From positions 1 through 30,631 of IMG/VR virus record IMGVR_UViG_3300032311_001075: a stretch of 30,631 nucleotides of DNA; one strand, given 5' to 3'. Under the pieces are notes generated by a model that was not told where the DNA came from, made no database searches, and was given only the letters and a program-made list of their open reading frames with translations. The stretch comes from a virus. The position numbers and the translations under genes were made by a program. Shown piece after piece: positions 1 through 8,256 of the stretch. Each line of letters opens with the position of its first letter. Position 1 is the first letter of the stretch.

Positions 1-123
1 AAAAAAGTGGAAAGCTTATCCAACAATCGTACAGTTGGCAGGAGGAGATATTCAAAAAATAGATTCGGTAGTATTAGAACCATTAGAAAAGTGTTTATTA
101 TTCCTTGCATATCAATCAGATAA
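1..123. repeat. Direct terminal repeat, left copy (circular overlap)
   Basis: These 123 bases are identical to 30509-30631. Joining the ends gives one circle of about 30,508 bp and restores an open reading frame across the junction. This is the usual mark of a circular or circularly permuted phage genome assembled with an overlap; a true short terminal repeat of the virion DNA is less likely, because the repeat lies inside a gene. Confidence 0.95.
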
Positions 124-175
124 AAATATGTTAGAGAAAATGCAACACGACAATGCGATGAGAGGATTACAATAA
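2..175 (+). CDS. C-terminal end of the frameshifted tail assembly chaperone (GT-type product), partial
   Basis: Open from the window edge to TAA at 173-175. It is the end of the gene that begins at 29917 and is read in the -1 frame after the T9 run at 30412-30420. The translated segment contains WKAYPTIVQLAGGDIQKID and PLEKCLLFLAYQSDK, a W...LA.GDI.K pattern I associate with the second (T-like) part of chaperones in Bacteroidota phages; that link is from memory. It has no start codon of its own near the edge. The full fusion would be about 255 aa. It is followed after 46 nt by the 91-aa gene. Confidence 0.7.
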   Translation, partial: KKWKAYPTIVQLAGGDIQKIDSVVLEPLEKCLLFLAYQSDKNMLEKMQHDNAMRGLQ

Positions 176-200
176 CCTCAACTAAAAATGAAGGTATAGT

Positions 201-210
201 TGTTATATAT
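201..210 (+). promoter_or_regulatory. TGTTATATAT motif upstream of the 91-aa gene and fibre
   Basis: The same 10-mer occurs at 6484-6493 (before the 127-aa and portal genes) and 28060-28069 (before the terminase genes), with a near match at 3963-3972 (before scaffold and capsid). All lie in short gaps ahead of virion gene blocks. It may be the core of a phage-specific late promoter. Only 11 nt separate it from the ATG at 222, so a transcript from here would be nearly leaderless. The AT-rich background weakens the case. Confidence 0.3.
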
Positions 211-221
211 CTAAACTGAAT

Positions 222-497
222 ATGGGAATCTGGAGCAACTCACGTAATGGTAACCTTAGATATTCTATCAATAGACAGAATGCTAGTGGTATATACATAG
301 GACCAACCCGCGGATTATCTTCTCCAAAGAATGATAGACGTGGGTGTTTGTGTGTCAATGAGGATAGATATGGAAGAGATTGTTGTGGTGGTGCACTGAT
401 ATCACAAGGTATTGGTGTAATACAAGGATATCCACCAATAGTTTTAACTGGAGGTTTCTCAATTGGTTTCTCATTAGGATTTCAAAGATTCGCATAA
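222..497 (+). CDS. Small Cys-containing virion-region protein, unknown function (91 aa)
   Basis: Lies between the chaperone and the large fibre gene, same strand, 20 nt before the fibre start. The centre carries a compact cysteine motif, CLCVNEDRYGRDCCGG, followed by a glycine- and isoleucine-rich stretch (ISQGIGVIQGYPP) and a hydrophobic C-terminus ending in FSLGFQRFA. I recall similar short proteins with a CLC...CCxG...QGIG pattern in other environmental phages, but no function is known to me. Four cysteines in 16 residues could bind a metal or form disulfides. The conserved-looking motif and tight packing favour a real gene. A fibre accessory role is only a guess from position. Confidence 0.65.
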   Translation: MGIWSNSRNGNLRYSINRQNASGIYIGPTRGLSSPKNDRRGCLCVNEDRYGRDCCGGALISQGIGVIQGYPPIVLTGGFSIGFSLGFQRFA

Positions 498-517
498 CAG
501 AATAAAAAAATTAATAT

Positions 518-3500
518 ATGGCTATTTTAACAAAAGCACAATTAGAAGCCTTAAATCAGGCATCCTTCCCTAACAACTCAACGGAAGCGATTACACCTGA
601 AATACTTCGTACATATAACACTGCAACGATAGATACGTTGGTAGATAGTTTAGATACAGGTAGTTTTGCTACTTCAGCAATAACTGGCAGTAGTTTAGTA
701 ACTGCATCATTTAATAATAGTACACGAGATTTAACTTTCACAAAAGGTAATGCTACTCAATTTAGTGTAAATATTCCAGATGTGAGTGGTAGTACTCTTC
801 CAGCAGGTGTAGTATCGGGTAGTTCTCAAATTAATTATCCTCAAATATCAAACATACCTTCTGGTATAATTTCTTCATCAACACAATTACCTAGTGGTTT
901 AGTTAGTGGTAGTTCTCAAATAACCGGATTAGGATTTGTAAGTTCATCGGTAACGGGTAGTTCAATGGTGACTGGTAGTATATCAGGTAACACCATAACC
1001 TTTACCAAAGGAGATTCATCTACATTTAATTTAGTAATACCAGCTGCATCAGGAAGTGTATTTAATACAGGTAGTTTTGCAACCACTGGTAGTAACGTAT
1101 TCGTAGGTGACCAAACTATACAAAGTGATGGTACTAAGAATGGTATATACTTTATATCAGGTAGTGAGTTCTTCGTAGGACAAAATGAAGTAGGTAGATT
1201 TGTAATCTCTTCATCTCAAAATAATAGATGGATTGAATTAAATAATGATAATGGATTTGCAGAGGTATACGCACAGACAGTTAATTTTAATAATGCTGTC
1301 AATTTACGTGGTAGAACTGAAGCAAGAGGAATATTTCAACAAAGTGGATATCCAGTTCAAATTGATGGAACTTTATCAGCATCACTACAAGCAGGTTATG
1401 CATTTGTAGGTGGAGCGGATGGGTATTCAAAACAAGTACCAACAGCATCTTTCGCAGGAGCAGTACCGGTAGGAACTGCAACGACAGGAAGTAATGCATT
1501 CTTTGGTAATCAATCAATAAGTGGTAGTTTAGTAGTAAGTGGTAGTGAAATCATTACTGGAACTCTAACTGCATCTTTACAAGAAGGATATGCGTGGGTA
1601 GGAGGAGTAGGTGACGTATCTAAATTGGTCGCAACATCATCATTTGGTGGTGGTAGTACAATAAACACAGGTAGTTTCGCAACTACTGGAAGTAATACAT
1701 TTACAGGTAATCAAAATGTAGATGGTAATATATGGTCAATTGGTAATAGTGCTAACGTTTATGTAGCAGCAAATATACAAGGAAGTGGTTCGCAATATCC
1801 TGGTAATACAGTAATTGTTTCATCACAAGAAACTCCAACTGATGTATATGGTGGTTTCTCAATTAATAATAGTGCAACAGAAACCTTATTAGGTGTAGTT
1901 GTACAAAGTTATTCAGGAGAATATGGTGCACAACCAGTTCCAATGATATTGGGTGGAACGAACTATAATGGTTCTGCTACTGCAATAGGATTATCAGGAA
2001 GTGTAATTGATATTTGGAAACCAACTAATGTTAAGAGTGGGTTAACTATCACAGGTAGTGCAAACATATCAGGTGGTAATAGATTATTCATTAAACGTTC
2101 TACTGTTGGCTCAGATGATATATTAAGATTAGGTGTAGATGATAATGGAAACAATTTTGAGTTTCTTGTAACCGGTAGTGGAGTTAACCCTGGCCAAAAG
2201 GTTTGGGGTATTAACGTTGCAGGTAGTACATGGGCAAACTCATTCGATGCTGGTGTAGTGTTTAACTCATCAGTACTTGCCAATTTTGGTATGACTTCTA
2301 AACACCTAACACTAATAGATACTGCAGATAATGCATCATCAATAAGTGGAGCATCAGGTAGTTTATTATTGACAGCAAAAGGATTTACATCAGCATCTGC
2401 TCATATAAGTGCATCTACTGCAACACAAGTTAATTTAATATTCAAAAATAATAGTAATACCGGTGATACAATTTTATCGGGTAGTAACAACATATTCGTA
2501 AATCCAGCAGCAGTAACTGCAGGTTTCAAAAGATATTTAGGTGGTAGTGGTAATATAGTTTTATCAACTAATACACCACAAATAAGTGGTAGTATGGGAT
2601 TCTCACCTACTATGAATAATAACTTTTGGAATGGTACAGGTGCTAGTTTACTTGCAAGAGGGCCGGTGAGTTCATCTGCATGGACTATATCAAACAATAT
2701 AGTAAATAATCAAGCTGCTTGGAGTATAGGAACTGCAGCTGCAACTGATGCTAAACAAATGATATCAGGATTTAGTGCAACTGCAAACATAGGTTCAGTA
2801 TTCCCTGCAATAACTGCATATAAAACACCTCTATCAGCATCAGTTATTTTTACAACTAATACTGGAACTGGACAAGTTTCAATGAACTGCGATAGTTCAT
2901 CTATCTCATTTGCAAGTAATGGACATTATGGTGGAACAACCATAAACAATTCATACTTCCCATCAACCATAAATAACCAAACTGGGTTAATTTCATTATC
3001 TAGTAATACCTTAGTTGGAACAAGTATAATAAATGCATCAGGTAGTGATACTACATTTACCGCGGTTGCACCAAGAGGAGCATTTAATAACGTAATAGGT
3101 GGATACTCTACAATTGGATTGGTTCTAAATGGAGATAATTCATCCCTAAACTCAACAGCAGTAATTGGTGGTGGATTGGTAGTAACCGGTTCAAATAGCA
3201 AACAAGCAAGTGCAACTGCTAACGCGGATTGGGGTTCTGCATTCTTCGGTAGATGGAACGATGTAAGTAACAATAAAGCAATATCTGGTCCAACAGTCTT
3301 TGCAGTAGGTGCTGGAACATCCACATCTGCTAGAAAAACTGCATTATTAATTGATTCAGGAAGTAATACATTCGTAGAAGGTACATTAAACGTAAGTGGT
3401 AGTACATCAACCACTGGTAGTATAACAATCCAAAGTGGTAGTGGTGATTTATATGTTCATGGACACAAACAATTTAATGTTGGTGCATTCCAAAGTAATA

Positions 3501-3922
3501 TCACCCAATCAGGTTCTGCAAACGTTTCTCAATCTATGACATTTGAAACAACTGATATATCACAAGGTGTATCAATTGCATCTAATAGTAGAATTACACT
3601 AGCTAATAGTGGAACATACAATATCCAATTCTCTGCACAAGTAGATAGAGTTAGTGGTAGTGGAAATGATACAGTATATGTTTGGTTAAAGAAGAATGGA
3701 GTTAATTACAATTCATCTGCAGGAGTATTGACAGTTAGTGGTGGAGCTAATCAAGCAAAAGCATTAGCAGCATGGAATTATGTAGTTGATACAACTAGCA
3801 GTGATTATTGGGAATTGGCATGGCAAGCAAGTGATAGTAACATTCAATTGATTTCATTCCCTGCAAGTGGTAATATACCAATAGTCCCATCCGTAATCCT
3901 AACAGTCACACAGGTAAGATAG
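518..3922 (+). CDS. Large tail fibre / appendage protein with C1q-like C-terminal domain (1134 aa)
   Basis: The largest protein here. It is rich in Ser, Gly, Thr and Asn and built of short imperfect beta-type repeats: SGSSQI twice near residues 100-140, the TTGSNxFxGNQ pattern three times (about 190-400), and two copies of an SLQxGYAxVGG segment. After residue 1000 the composition changes to a compact domain with SGTYNIQFSAQVDR and VYVWLKKNGVNY, typical of C1q/TNF-like jelly-roll tips of phage fibres, ending VILTVTQVR. This suggests a trimeric fibre with a globular tip for host contact. It sits upstream of the capsid genes rather than with the other tail genes. The family is assigned by composition and the C-terminal pattern; the receptor is unknown. 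Confidence 0.75.
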   Translation: MAILTKAQLEALNQASFPNNSTEAITPEILRTYNTATIDTLVDSLDTGSFATSAITGSSLVTASFNNSTRDLTFTKGNATQFSVNIPDVSGSTLPAGVVSGSSQINYPQISNIPSGIISSSTQLPSGLVSGSSQITGLGFVSSSVTGSSMVTGSISGNTITFTKGDSSTFNLVIPAASGSVFNTGSFATTGSNVFVGDQTIQSDGTKNGIYFISGSEFFVGQNEVGRFVISSSQNNRWIELNNDNGFAEVYAQTVNFNNAVNLRGRTEARGIFQQSGYPVQIDGTLSASLQAGYAFVGGADGYSKQVPTASFAGAVPVGTATTGSNAFFGNQSISGSLVVSGSEIITGTLTASLQEGYAWVGGVGDVSKLVATSSFGGGSTINTGSFATTGSNTFTGNQNVDGNIWSIGNSANVYVAANIQGSGSQYPGNTVIVSSQETPTDVYGGFSINNSATETLLGVVVQSYSGEYGAQPVPMILGGTNYNGSATAIGLSGSVIDIWKPTNVKSGLTITGSANISGGNRLFIKRSTVGSDDILRLGVDDNGNNFEFLVTGSGVNPGQKVWGINVAGSTWANSFDAGVVFNSSVLANFGMTSKHLTLIDTADNASSISGASGSLLLTAKGFTSASAHISASTATQVNLIFKNNSNTGDTILSGSNNIFVNPAAVTAGFKRYLGGSGNIVLSTNTPQISGSMGFSPTMNNNFWNGTGASLLARGPVSSSAWTISNNIVNNQAAWSIGTAAATDAKQMISGFSATANIGSVFPAITAYKTPLSASVIFTTNTGTGQVSMNCDSSSISFASNGHYGGTTINNSYFPSTINNQTGLISLSSNTLVGTSIINASGSDTTFTAVAPRGAFNNVIGGYSTIGLVLNGDNSSLNSTAVIGGGLVVTGSNSKQASATANADWGSAFFGRWNDVSNNKAISGPTVFAVGAGTSTSARKTALLIDSGSNTFVEGTLNVSGSTSTTGSITIQSGSGDLYVHGHKQFNVGAFQSNITQSGSANVSQSMTFETTDISQGVSIASNSRITLANSGTYNIQFSAQVDRVSGSGNDTVYVWLKKNGVNYNSSAGVLTVSGGANQAKALAAWNYVVDTTSSDYWELAWQASDSNIQLISFPASGNIPIVPSVILTVTQVR

Positions 3923-3962
3923 AAAACAAAATTAAAAAAATAACAACAAAATCAAATTTGCT

Positions 3963-3972
3963 TGTTATAATA
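3963..3972 (+). promoter_or_regulatory. TGTTATAATA, near match to the recurring upstream motif
   Basis: Lies 22 nt before the scaffold start. It shares TGTTATA with the three identical 10-mers at 201, 6484 and 28060, and is also part of a small palindrome (GTTAT-A-ATAAC). It is a weak candidate promoter element for scaffold and capsid. Confidence 0.22.
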
Positions 3973-3994
3973 ACTAAACAACAAAAATAATAGT

Positions 3995-4705
3995 ATGAAC
4001 TCAAAAAGCGTATTAAAAAGAATTATGACTCTTTTATCATCAGATGAGGTGGTTAAATTCACAGATGCTAAAGATGCAAAAGGAAATATTTTACAATCTC
4101 CTACATTCGATTTAGGTGAAGATGTTGAAGTAGTTTCAGAAGATGGAACTAAAACACCAGCACCAGACGGAGAACATGAGATTGAATTAACAGATTCAGA
4201 AGGAAAGAAAGTAGTAATCAGAATCGAAACTAAAGATGGTAAAATCACAAGTAGAGAGAATGTTGAAGAAGCAAACCCTGCTGATTTAGAAGATGTTAAA
4301 GAAGAAGTAGTTGATAAGTCTGCAGCAGTTGAAGAACATATGGCTGATGCAACAACTGAAATCGCTAAAGCCCTTCCTAACACAACCGATGAAGACCCTC
4401 GTAACACAGTTGGTGAAGATTCAGAAGAAACTGAAAACGACCCAATTATAACTTTAGGTTATAGAATCGATGAGTTAGAAAAAATGGTATCTAAGATGAA
4501 AGAGAAATTAGAATCAGCATATCCATCAGAAGGTGAAGAAGTTTCTTCTTTACAACCAACAACTGAAATGGAAGAAGAGTTACCAAAATTAGATGGTGCT
4601 CCAATCGAATCAGTAAACAAATTCTCAATAGAACAAAACAGAAACAACTTTGGTAAGAGAACACAAGACTATCAGTCTTCAGTTTTATCTAAGATGTATA
4701 AATAA
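3995..4705 (+). CDS. Capsid scaffold-like acidic protein (236 aa)
   Basis: Immediately upstream (26 nt) of the major capsid gene, the usual place for a scaffold. The sequence is very acidic (many Glu and Asp) and soluble. It has an N-terminal hairpin-rich segment at about residues 20-90 (GEDVEVVSEDGTKTP, then HEIELTDSEGKKVVIRIE), a low-complexity acidic middle, and a predicted coiled coil near 150-172 (IDELEKMVSKMKEKLESA). The basic C-terminal tail (FGKRTQDYQSSVLSKMYK) could contact the capsid protein. Bacteroidota phages often have such a protein before the capsid gene. No protease domain is visible in it; the only protease candidate is at 20712. Function is inferred from position and composition. 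Confidence 0.65.
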   Translation: MNSKSVLKRIMTLLSSDEVVKFTDAKDAKGNILQSPTFDLGEDVEVVSEDGTKTPAPDGEHEIELTDSEGKKVVIRIETKDGKITSRENVEEANPADLEDVKEEVVDKSAAVEEHMADATTEIAKALPNTTDEDPRNTVGEDSEETENDPIITLGYRIDELEKMVSKMKEKLESAYPSEGEEVSSLQPTTEMEEELPKLDGAPIESVNKFSIEQNRNNFGKRTQDYQSSVLSKMYK

Positions 4706-4731
4706 TTAATAAAACCAAAAATTTATTCAAA

Positions 4732-5745
4732 ATGAACAAATTAAACAAATTCGCAACTCAACCAACAGTTAGTTCAACCTACGCAGGTGAGTTCGCAGGA
4801 CAATACATCGCAGCAGCGTTGTTGTCAGCAAAAACATTAGATAACAAATATGTTACTATTCACCCTAACGTGAAGTACAAAGAAGTTATCCAAAGAATCG
4901 CAGTAGATGGTATCACTCAAGATGCATCTTGTGATTTCGTAACATCAGGAAGTGTTGCTTTAACTGAAGCAGTTTTGACTCCAAAAGAATTACAAGTTAA
5001 CTTACAATTATGTAAGCAACAATTCGTAGAATCTTGGGAAGCATTACAATTAGGTTATTCAGCATTTGATACTATTCCAGCATCATTCAATGATTACTTA
5101 ATCTCTTATGTAGGTGGTATTACTGCTCAAGCAACTGAACAATCTATTTGGACAGGTGTTACAACAACTAACGGACAATTCGGTGGTTTCCAACCAGCGT
5201 TATCCGCTTCAGTAGCTTCAGGAACAACAGTTGTTTCTGGCTCAATCACAGTTTCAACAGGTGTTATTCCTGCTTACTCTGGTTCAACTTTAATCGGTGG
5301 ACAACCAATCTCTGGAAGTATTACTTCTGCAAACGTTATTTCTAAATTAGATTTAATCGTAAACTCTATTCCAAATACAGTTTATGGTAAAGAAGATTTA
5401 TTATTGTATGTAGGTACAGGTGTTGCAAAAGCTTACCAACAAGCATTGGCAGGCGGTGCTATCGGAGCAAACGGATGGAACAATCAAATGAACGTTGGTG
5501 AAAAACCATTCAACTTCAATGGTATTGAAATCGTTCTTTGTCCTGGTATGGGTGCTAACGCAGTTGTAGCAGCACAAAAATCTAACTTACACTTCGGTAC
5601 TGGTTTGTTATCAGACTTCAACGAAGTAAGAGTATTGGATATGGCAAACATTGACGGTTCTCAAAATTACAGAATTATCATGAGATACACAGCTGGTACA
5701 GTTGTAGGTATCCCTGGTGATGTAGTTTACTACGGAGCATATTAA
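4732..5745 (+). CDS. Major capsid protein (337 aa)
   Basis: The N-terminal half matches the capsid family common in Bacteroidota siphophages: TYAGEFAGQYIAAALLSAKT, then NVKYKEVIQRIAVDG, LTPKELQVNLQLCKQQF and GYSAFDTIPASFNDYLISYV, then AEQ...IW (here ATEQSIWTGV). Length fits an HK97-fold shell protein without a long delta domain. A Ser/Gly/Thr-rich insertion around residues 155-200 may be surface-exposed. The gene follows the scaffold and is followed by a strong hairpin without a T-tract at 5764-5802. Codon choice looks cleaner than in neighbours, as expected for the most expressed virion gene. The assignment is by remembered family sequence plus context. Confidence 0.93.
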   Translation: MNKLNKFATQPTVSSTYAGEFAGQYIAAALLSAKTLDNKYVTIHPNVKYKEVIQRIAVDGITQDASCDFVTSGSVALTEAVLTPKELQVNLQLCKQQFVESWEALQLGYSAFDTIPASFNDYLISYVGGITAQATEQSIWTGVTTTNGQFGGFQPALSASVASGTTVVSGSITVSTGVIPAYSGSTLIGGQPISGSITSANVISKLDLIVNSIPNTVYGKEDLLLYVGTGVAKAYQQALAGGAIGANGWNNQMNVGEKPFNFNGIEIVLCPGMGANAVVAAQKSNLHFGTGLLSDFNEVRVLDMANIDGSQNYRIIMRYTAGTVVGIPGDVVYYGAY

Positions 5746-5763
5746 TCGAAAGATTAAATTATA

Positions 5764-5802
5764 GGATAGAAATGGGGAGTTAAATACTCCCCTACACTAT
5801 CC
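5764..5802 (+). promoter_or_regulatory. Hairpin after the capsid gene, no T-tract
   Basis: Outer arms GGATAG / CTATCC enclose a perfect 7-bp stem GGGGAGT / ACTCCCC with a 5-nt loop. No run of T follows, so it is not a standard intrinsic terminator. It may slow 3'-5' decay of the capsid mRNA, end part of the transcripts, or bind a factor. A similar GGGGAGG/CCTCCCC hairpin follows the first early gene (24458-24475). Confidence 0.7.
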
Positions 5803-5839
5803 AAATAGAAATTAACAAATAAAATAAAATAACAATATT

Positions 5840-6397
5840 ATGGCATGCAATCTTAGCTTAGGCAGACAAGAAGTATGTAAAGAGTCGGTAGGTGGTTTAC
5901 AAGGTGTATACTTTATGAACTATCCTTCATCTTCATACGACCCATCTTTTACAATTAATACAGATGGACAAGTTACTGCATTCCCATCAGGCTCAGTAGT
6001 ATATTATTACCAATTAAAAGGTAATTCAGCATATACTGAAACAGTTAACTCTTCAAGAGATAATGGTACAACATTCTTCTCTCAAGCATTAACTTTGAAC
6101 TTGAAAAAGTTGACTAACTCTATGACAACTCAGACTAAGCTTTTGGCTTATTCTCGACCGGTTGTTATCGTTTGGACAACAAATGGTGATGCGTTAGTTG
6201 CAGGTTTAACTAAAGGTGCTGATTTAACAGGTGGTACAATTCAAACAGGTGCAGGACTTGGAGACCTTTATGGTTATTCAATTACTATGACTGGTATGGA
6301 GCCATTACCTGCTCAATTCATCAGCGGTTCAACTTCAACTAATCCGTTCGCAGGTGTTGGAAATCCTCCAACAGTTGTAACAGGTAGTGCAAACTAA
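5840..6397 (+). CDS. Tail-tube-like structural protein (185 aa)
   Basis: Single small domain rich in beta-type sequence, encoded directly after the capsid hairpin and before a strong terminator. Recognisable stretches are SSRDNGTTFFSQALTLNLKK, RPVVIVWTTNGDALVAG and GDLYGYSITMTGMEPLPAQF; the NGT.F..ALTL..KKL and GYS.T..G.EP.PA pattern recurs in proteins I associate with the tail tube or major tail protein of Bacteroidota phages. The C-terminal 25 residues are a flexible Ser/Thr/Gly tail. Having its own terminator fits a gene made in large amounts. The alternative is a capsid decoration or neck protein; I favour the tube at moderate confidence. Confidence 0.6.
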   Translation: MACNLSLGRQEVCKESVGGLQGVYFMNYPSSSYDPSFTINTDGQVTAFPSGSVVYYYQLKGNSAYTETVNSSRDNGTTFFSQALTLNLKKLTNSMTTQTKLLAYSRPVVIVWTTNGDALVAGLTKGADLTGGTIQTGAGLGDLYGYSITMTGMEPLPAQFISGSTSTNPFAGVGNPPTVVTGSAN

Positions 6398-6422
6398 TTA
6401 ATAGTTCCCACTAAAATATATT

Positions 6423-6458
6423 AAAGCAGAGTGCTCTTAGGAGTTCTCTGCTTTTTTT
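6423..6458 (+). terminator. Intrinsic terminator after the tail-tube-like gene
   Basis: Perfect 9-bp stem AAAGCAGAG (6423-6431) / CTCTGCTTT (6446-6454). The loop can add a CTC/GAG pair over a TTAG tetraloop, and a T run follows to 6458. It ends the scaffold-capsid-tube unit. The next gene has its own candidate promoter at 6484. Confidence 0.9.
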
Positions 6459-6483
6459 GTTTGATGATATTTATAATAAAGAT

Positions 6484-6493
6484 TGTTATATAT
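6484..6493 (+). promoter_or_regulatory. TGTTATATAT motif / candidate promoter for the portal operon
   Basis: Placed 25 nt after the terminator T-run and 26 nt before the ATG at 6520, so a promoter is needed about here. It is identical to the 10-mers at 201 and 28060. A TTTG at 6460-6463 lies 20 nt upstream, where a Bacteroidota -33 element would be, so a host-type promoter is also possible. Confidence 0.42.
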
Positions 6494-6519
6494 AGGTAAT
6501 ACGAGATAAATACACGATA

Positions 6520-6903
6520 ATGCAAACATATTATATATCTGGAAGTAACGGATTCTCTATTAGAGTTAAATCTGTTGAACCAATCAGCGGTTCATACAAC
6601 ATTGGAAGTTTACAATTACAAAATATGCTTACCCTTGTTAATTCAACTGCATCACTAAGTAATGTTAGTTATGATTCTTATGAGAGTCTATTATCATTTA
6701 CTGCAAGTATAGGTGGAGCAACAACTGCAGGAGAGTATAGAGCAACTCTATATGATTCTACTAATACCAATACCTTATGGCATGGTTCATTCCAAGTATA
6801 TGCATCACAATCTCTTTCACCAAAATCTGATTATAGAAACCAAATACCAGTAGATGCAAACATTGTTTCAAATGTATCTACAAACGAATACATAATATTA
6901 TAA
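6520..6903 (+). CDS. Small beta-rich virion-region protein, unknown (127 aa)
   Basis: First gene after the terminator and 3 nt before the portal gene. The composition (Ser, Thr, Tyr, Asn) and alternating hydrophobic pattern suggest a beta-sandwich or Ig-like fold, for example FSIRVKSVEPISGSYNIGSL and ATTAGEYRATLYDSTNTN followed by LWHGSFQVYASQS. I do not recognise a family with confidence. Its place suggests a head-decoration, connector or tail accessory protein. A polypeptide with this spacing is very likely translated together with the portal. Confidence 0.55.
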   Translation: MQTYYISGSNGFSIRVKSVEPISGSYNIGSLQLQNMLTLVNSTASLSNVSYDSYESLLSFTASIGGATTAGEYRATLYDSTNTNTLWHGSFQVYASQSLSPKSDYRNQIPVDANIVSNVSTNEYIIL

Positions 6904-6906
6904 AGT

Positions 6907-8250
6907 ATGAAAAAAGAACAGACATTTAGTGTAGTTAATTTAAATCAAACACAACTACCTATTATTCAGGAGGATACTAAAACTCGTCAAGCATGGGTGC
7001 CTTTCGGTGTTTATGGACAAGATGATTTCTTTGAAGCAATAACAATGGCTCATAACACATCTACAACTAATGCAGCATGTGTTGAAGGTATTGCCGATTT
7101 AATATATGGTAAGGGTTTGTACACTAAGAGAGCTGATTTTACTAATATTCTATTGAAACTTATTCCACAAGAGGAAGTTAAAAGAGTTTCATTTGATTTA
7201 AAACTATATGGTAATGCTTCATTCCAAGTATATTGGGATGATTCACATACTAAGATAATTAAGTTTTATCACGTACCTGTTCAGTACTTACGTGCTGAAA
7301 AGATAATGGATAATCCTAAAATAGAAAACTATTACTACTGCACTGATTGGAACGACCAAAGAGCAGTTGAGAATAAAAAGAAGTTACCAGCATTTGGTAC
7401 ATCTAATGAGAAGTGTGAAATCCTTTACATAAAGAATTACTCACCATCACTATACTACTATTCCCTACCGGATTGGGTATCAGCGTTGCAATTCTCCTTC
7501 GTTGAGGCGGAGTTGAGTAACTTACACATCAACAACATAGAAAATGGATTCTTGCCGGCCGTAATGATTAATTTCAATAATGGAATCCCTGCACCGGAAG
7601 AGAGACAAACAATAGAAGATTTAGTTCAGGCTAAGTTTACTGGTACTAAGAATGCCGGTAGATTTATGATTTCATTTAATGATTCATTAGAAACTAAACC
7701 TACTATTGACCCAATTAATATTGAGAACTTAAATGAGAAGTATCAATATGTTGCTGGATATGCACAAGATAGAATCTTAGTTGCACATAGAGTAACATCA
7801 CCTTTACTATTCGGTATCCGTACTGAGAATAATGGTTTCTCTTCTCAATCAGAAGAGATGATGACAGCGTTTAGTATCTTACAAACAATGACAATATCAC
7901 CTTTCCAAAATATTATTCTAAACGTATTAGATTACGCATTGAATGAAGGTGGATGGGAAGATGCTCAATTATACTTTGACCAATTAACTCCTCTAGCAAT
8001 TCTTTCTCAACAAGCGGAAGATACGGGTAAAACAATTGATGAAGTAGCAGATACTACCAATAAAGAAATGGAAAACCCTGCAGCAACTGATGAAAGTGGG
8101 GATGCATCGGTAACTGATATCAATAGACCAACTCCTACTCCATCTAATGGAACTGGACCAGGTGAAGGAACAAATATTATTAACGCAAACTCTGCATTCT
8201 TTTCGAGAGATTATGAAATGTATGATGATAATGGAAATCAATTAAATTAA
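6907..8250 (+). CDS. Portal protein (447 aa)
   Basis: Forms the dodecameric DNA channel of the head and docks the terminase. Length fits portal proteins of small siphophages. Typical portal features are visible: ACVEGIADLIYGKGL near residue 57, a stem/clip-like section with FYHVPVQYLRAEKI, the helical region LPAVMINFNNGIPAPEERQ, and the late wing segment DRILVAHRVTSPLLFGIRTE ending in the helix EEMMTAFSILQTMTISPFQN. The last 80 residues are Pro/Thr/Asn-rich and probably disordered. Downstream are connector and neck genes in standard order. The terminase genes are across the circle junction, not adjacent. Confidence 0.88.
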   Translation: MKKEQTFSVVNLNQTQLPIIQEDTKTRQAWVPFGVYGQDDFFEAITMAHNTSTTNAACVEGIADLIYGKGLYTKRADFTNILLKLIPQEEVKRVSFDLKLYGNASFQVYWDDSHTKIIKFYHVPVQYLRAEKIMDNPKIENYYYCTDWNDQRAVENKKKLPAFGTSNEKCEILYIKNYSPSLYYYSLPDWVSALQFSFVEAELSNLHINNIENGFLPAVMINFNNGIPAPEERQTIEDLVQAKFTGTKNAGRFMISFNDSLETKPTIDPINIENLNEKYQYVAGYAQDRILVAHRVTSPLLFGIRTENNGFSSQSEEMMTAFSILQTMTISPFQNIILNVLDYALNEGGWEDAQLYFDQLTPLAILSQQAEDTGKTIDEVADTTNKEMENPAATDESGDASVTDINRPTPTPSNGTGPGEGTNIINANSAFFSRDYEMYDDNGNQLN

Positions 8251-8256
8251 AATACT

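Noticed and set aside
2926-3414. 162-aa minus-strand open frame inside the large fibre
   Set aside because: Antisense of a Ser/Thr/Asn-rich repeat protein, which creates long stop-free frames; no recognisable product or leader.
3952-4407. 151-aa minus-strand open frame over the scaffold gene
   Set aside because: Mirror of the acidic scaffold sequence (Ser/Leu-rich translation); overlaps the scaffold start and has no supporting context.
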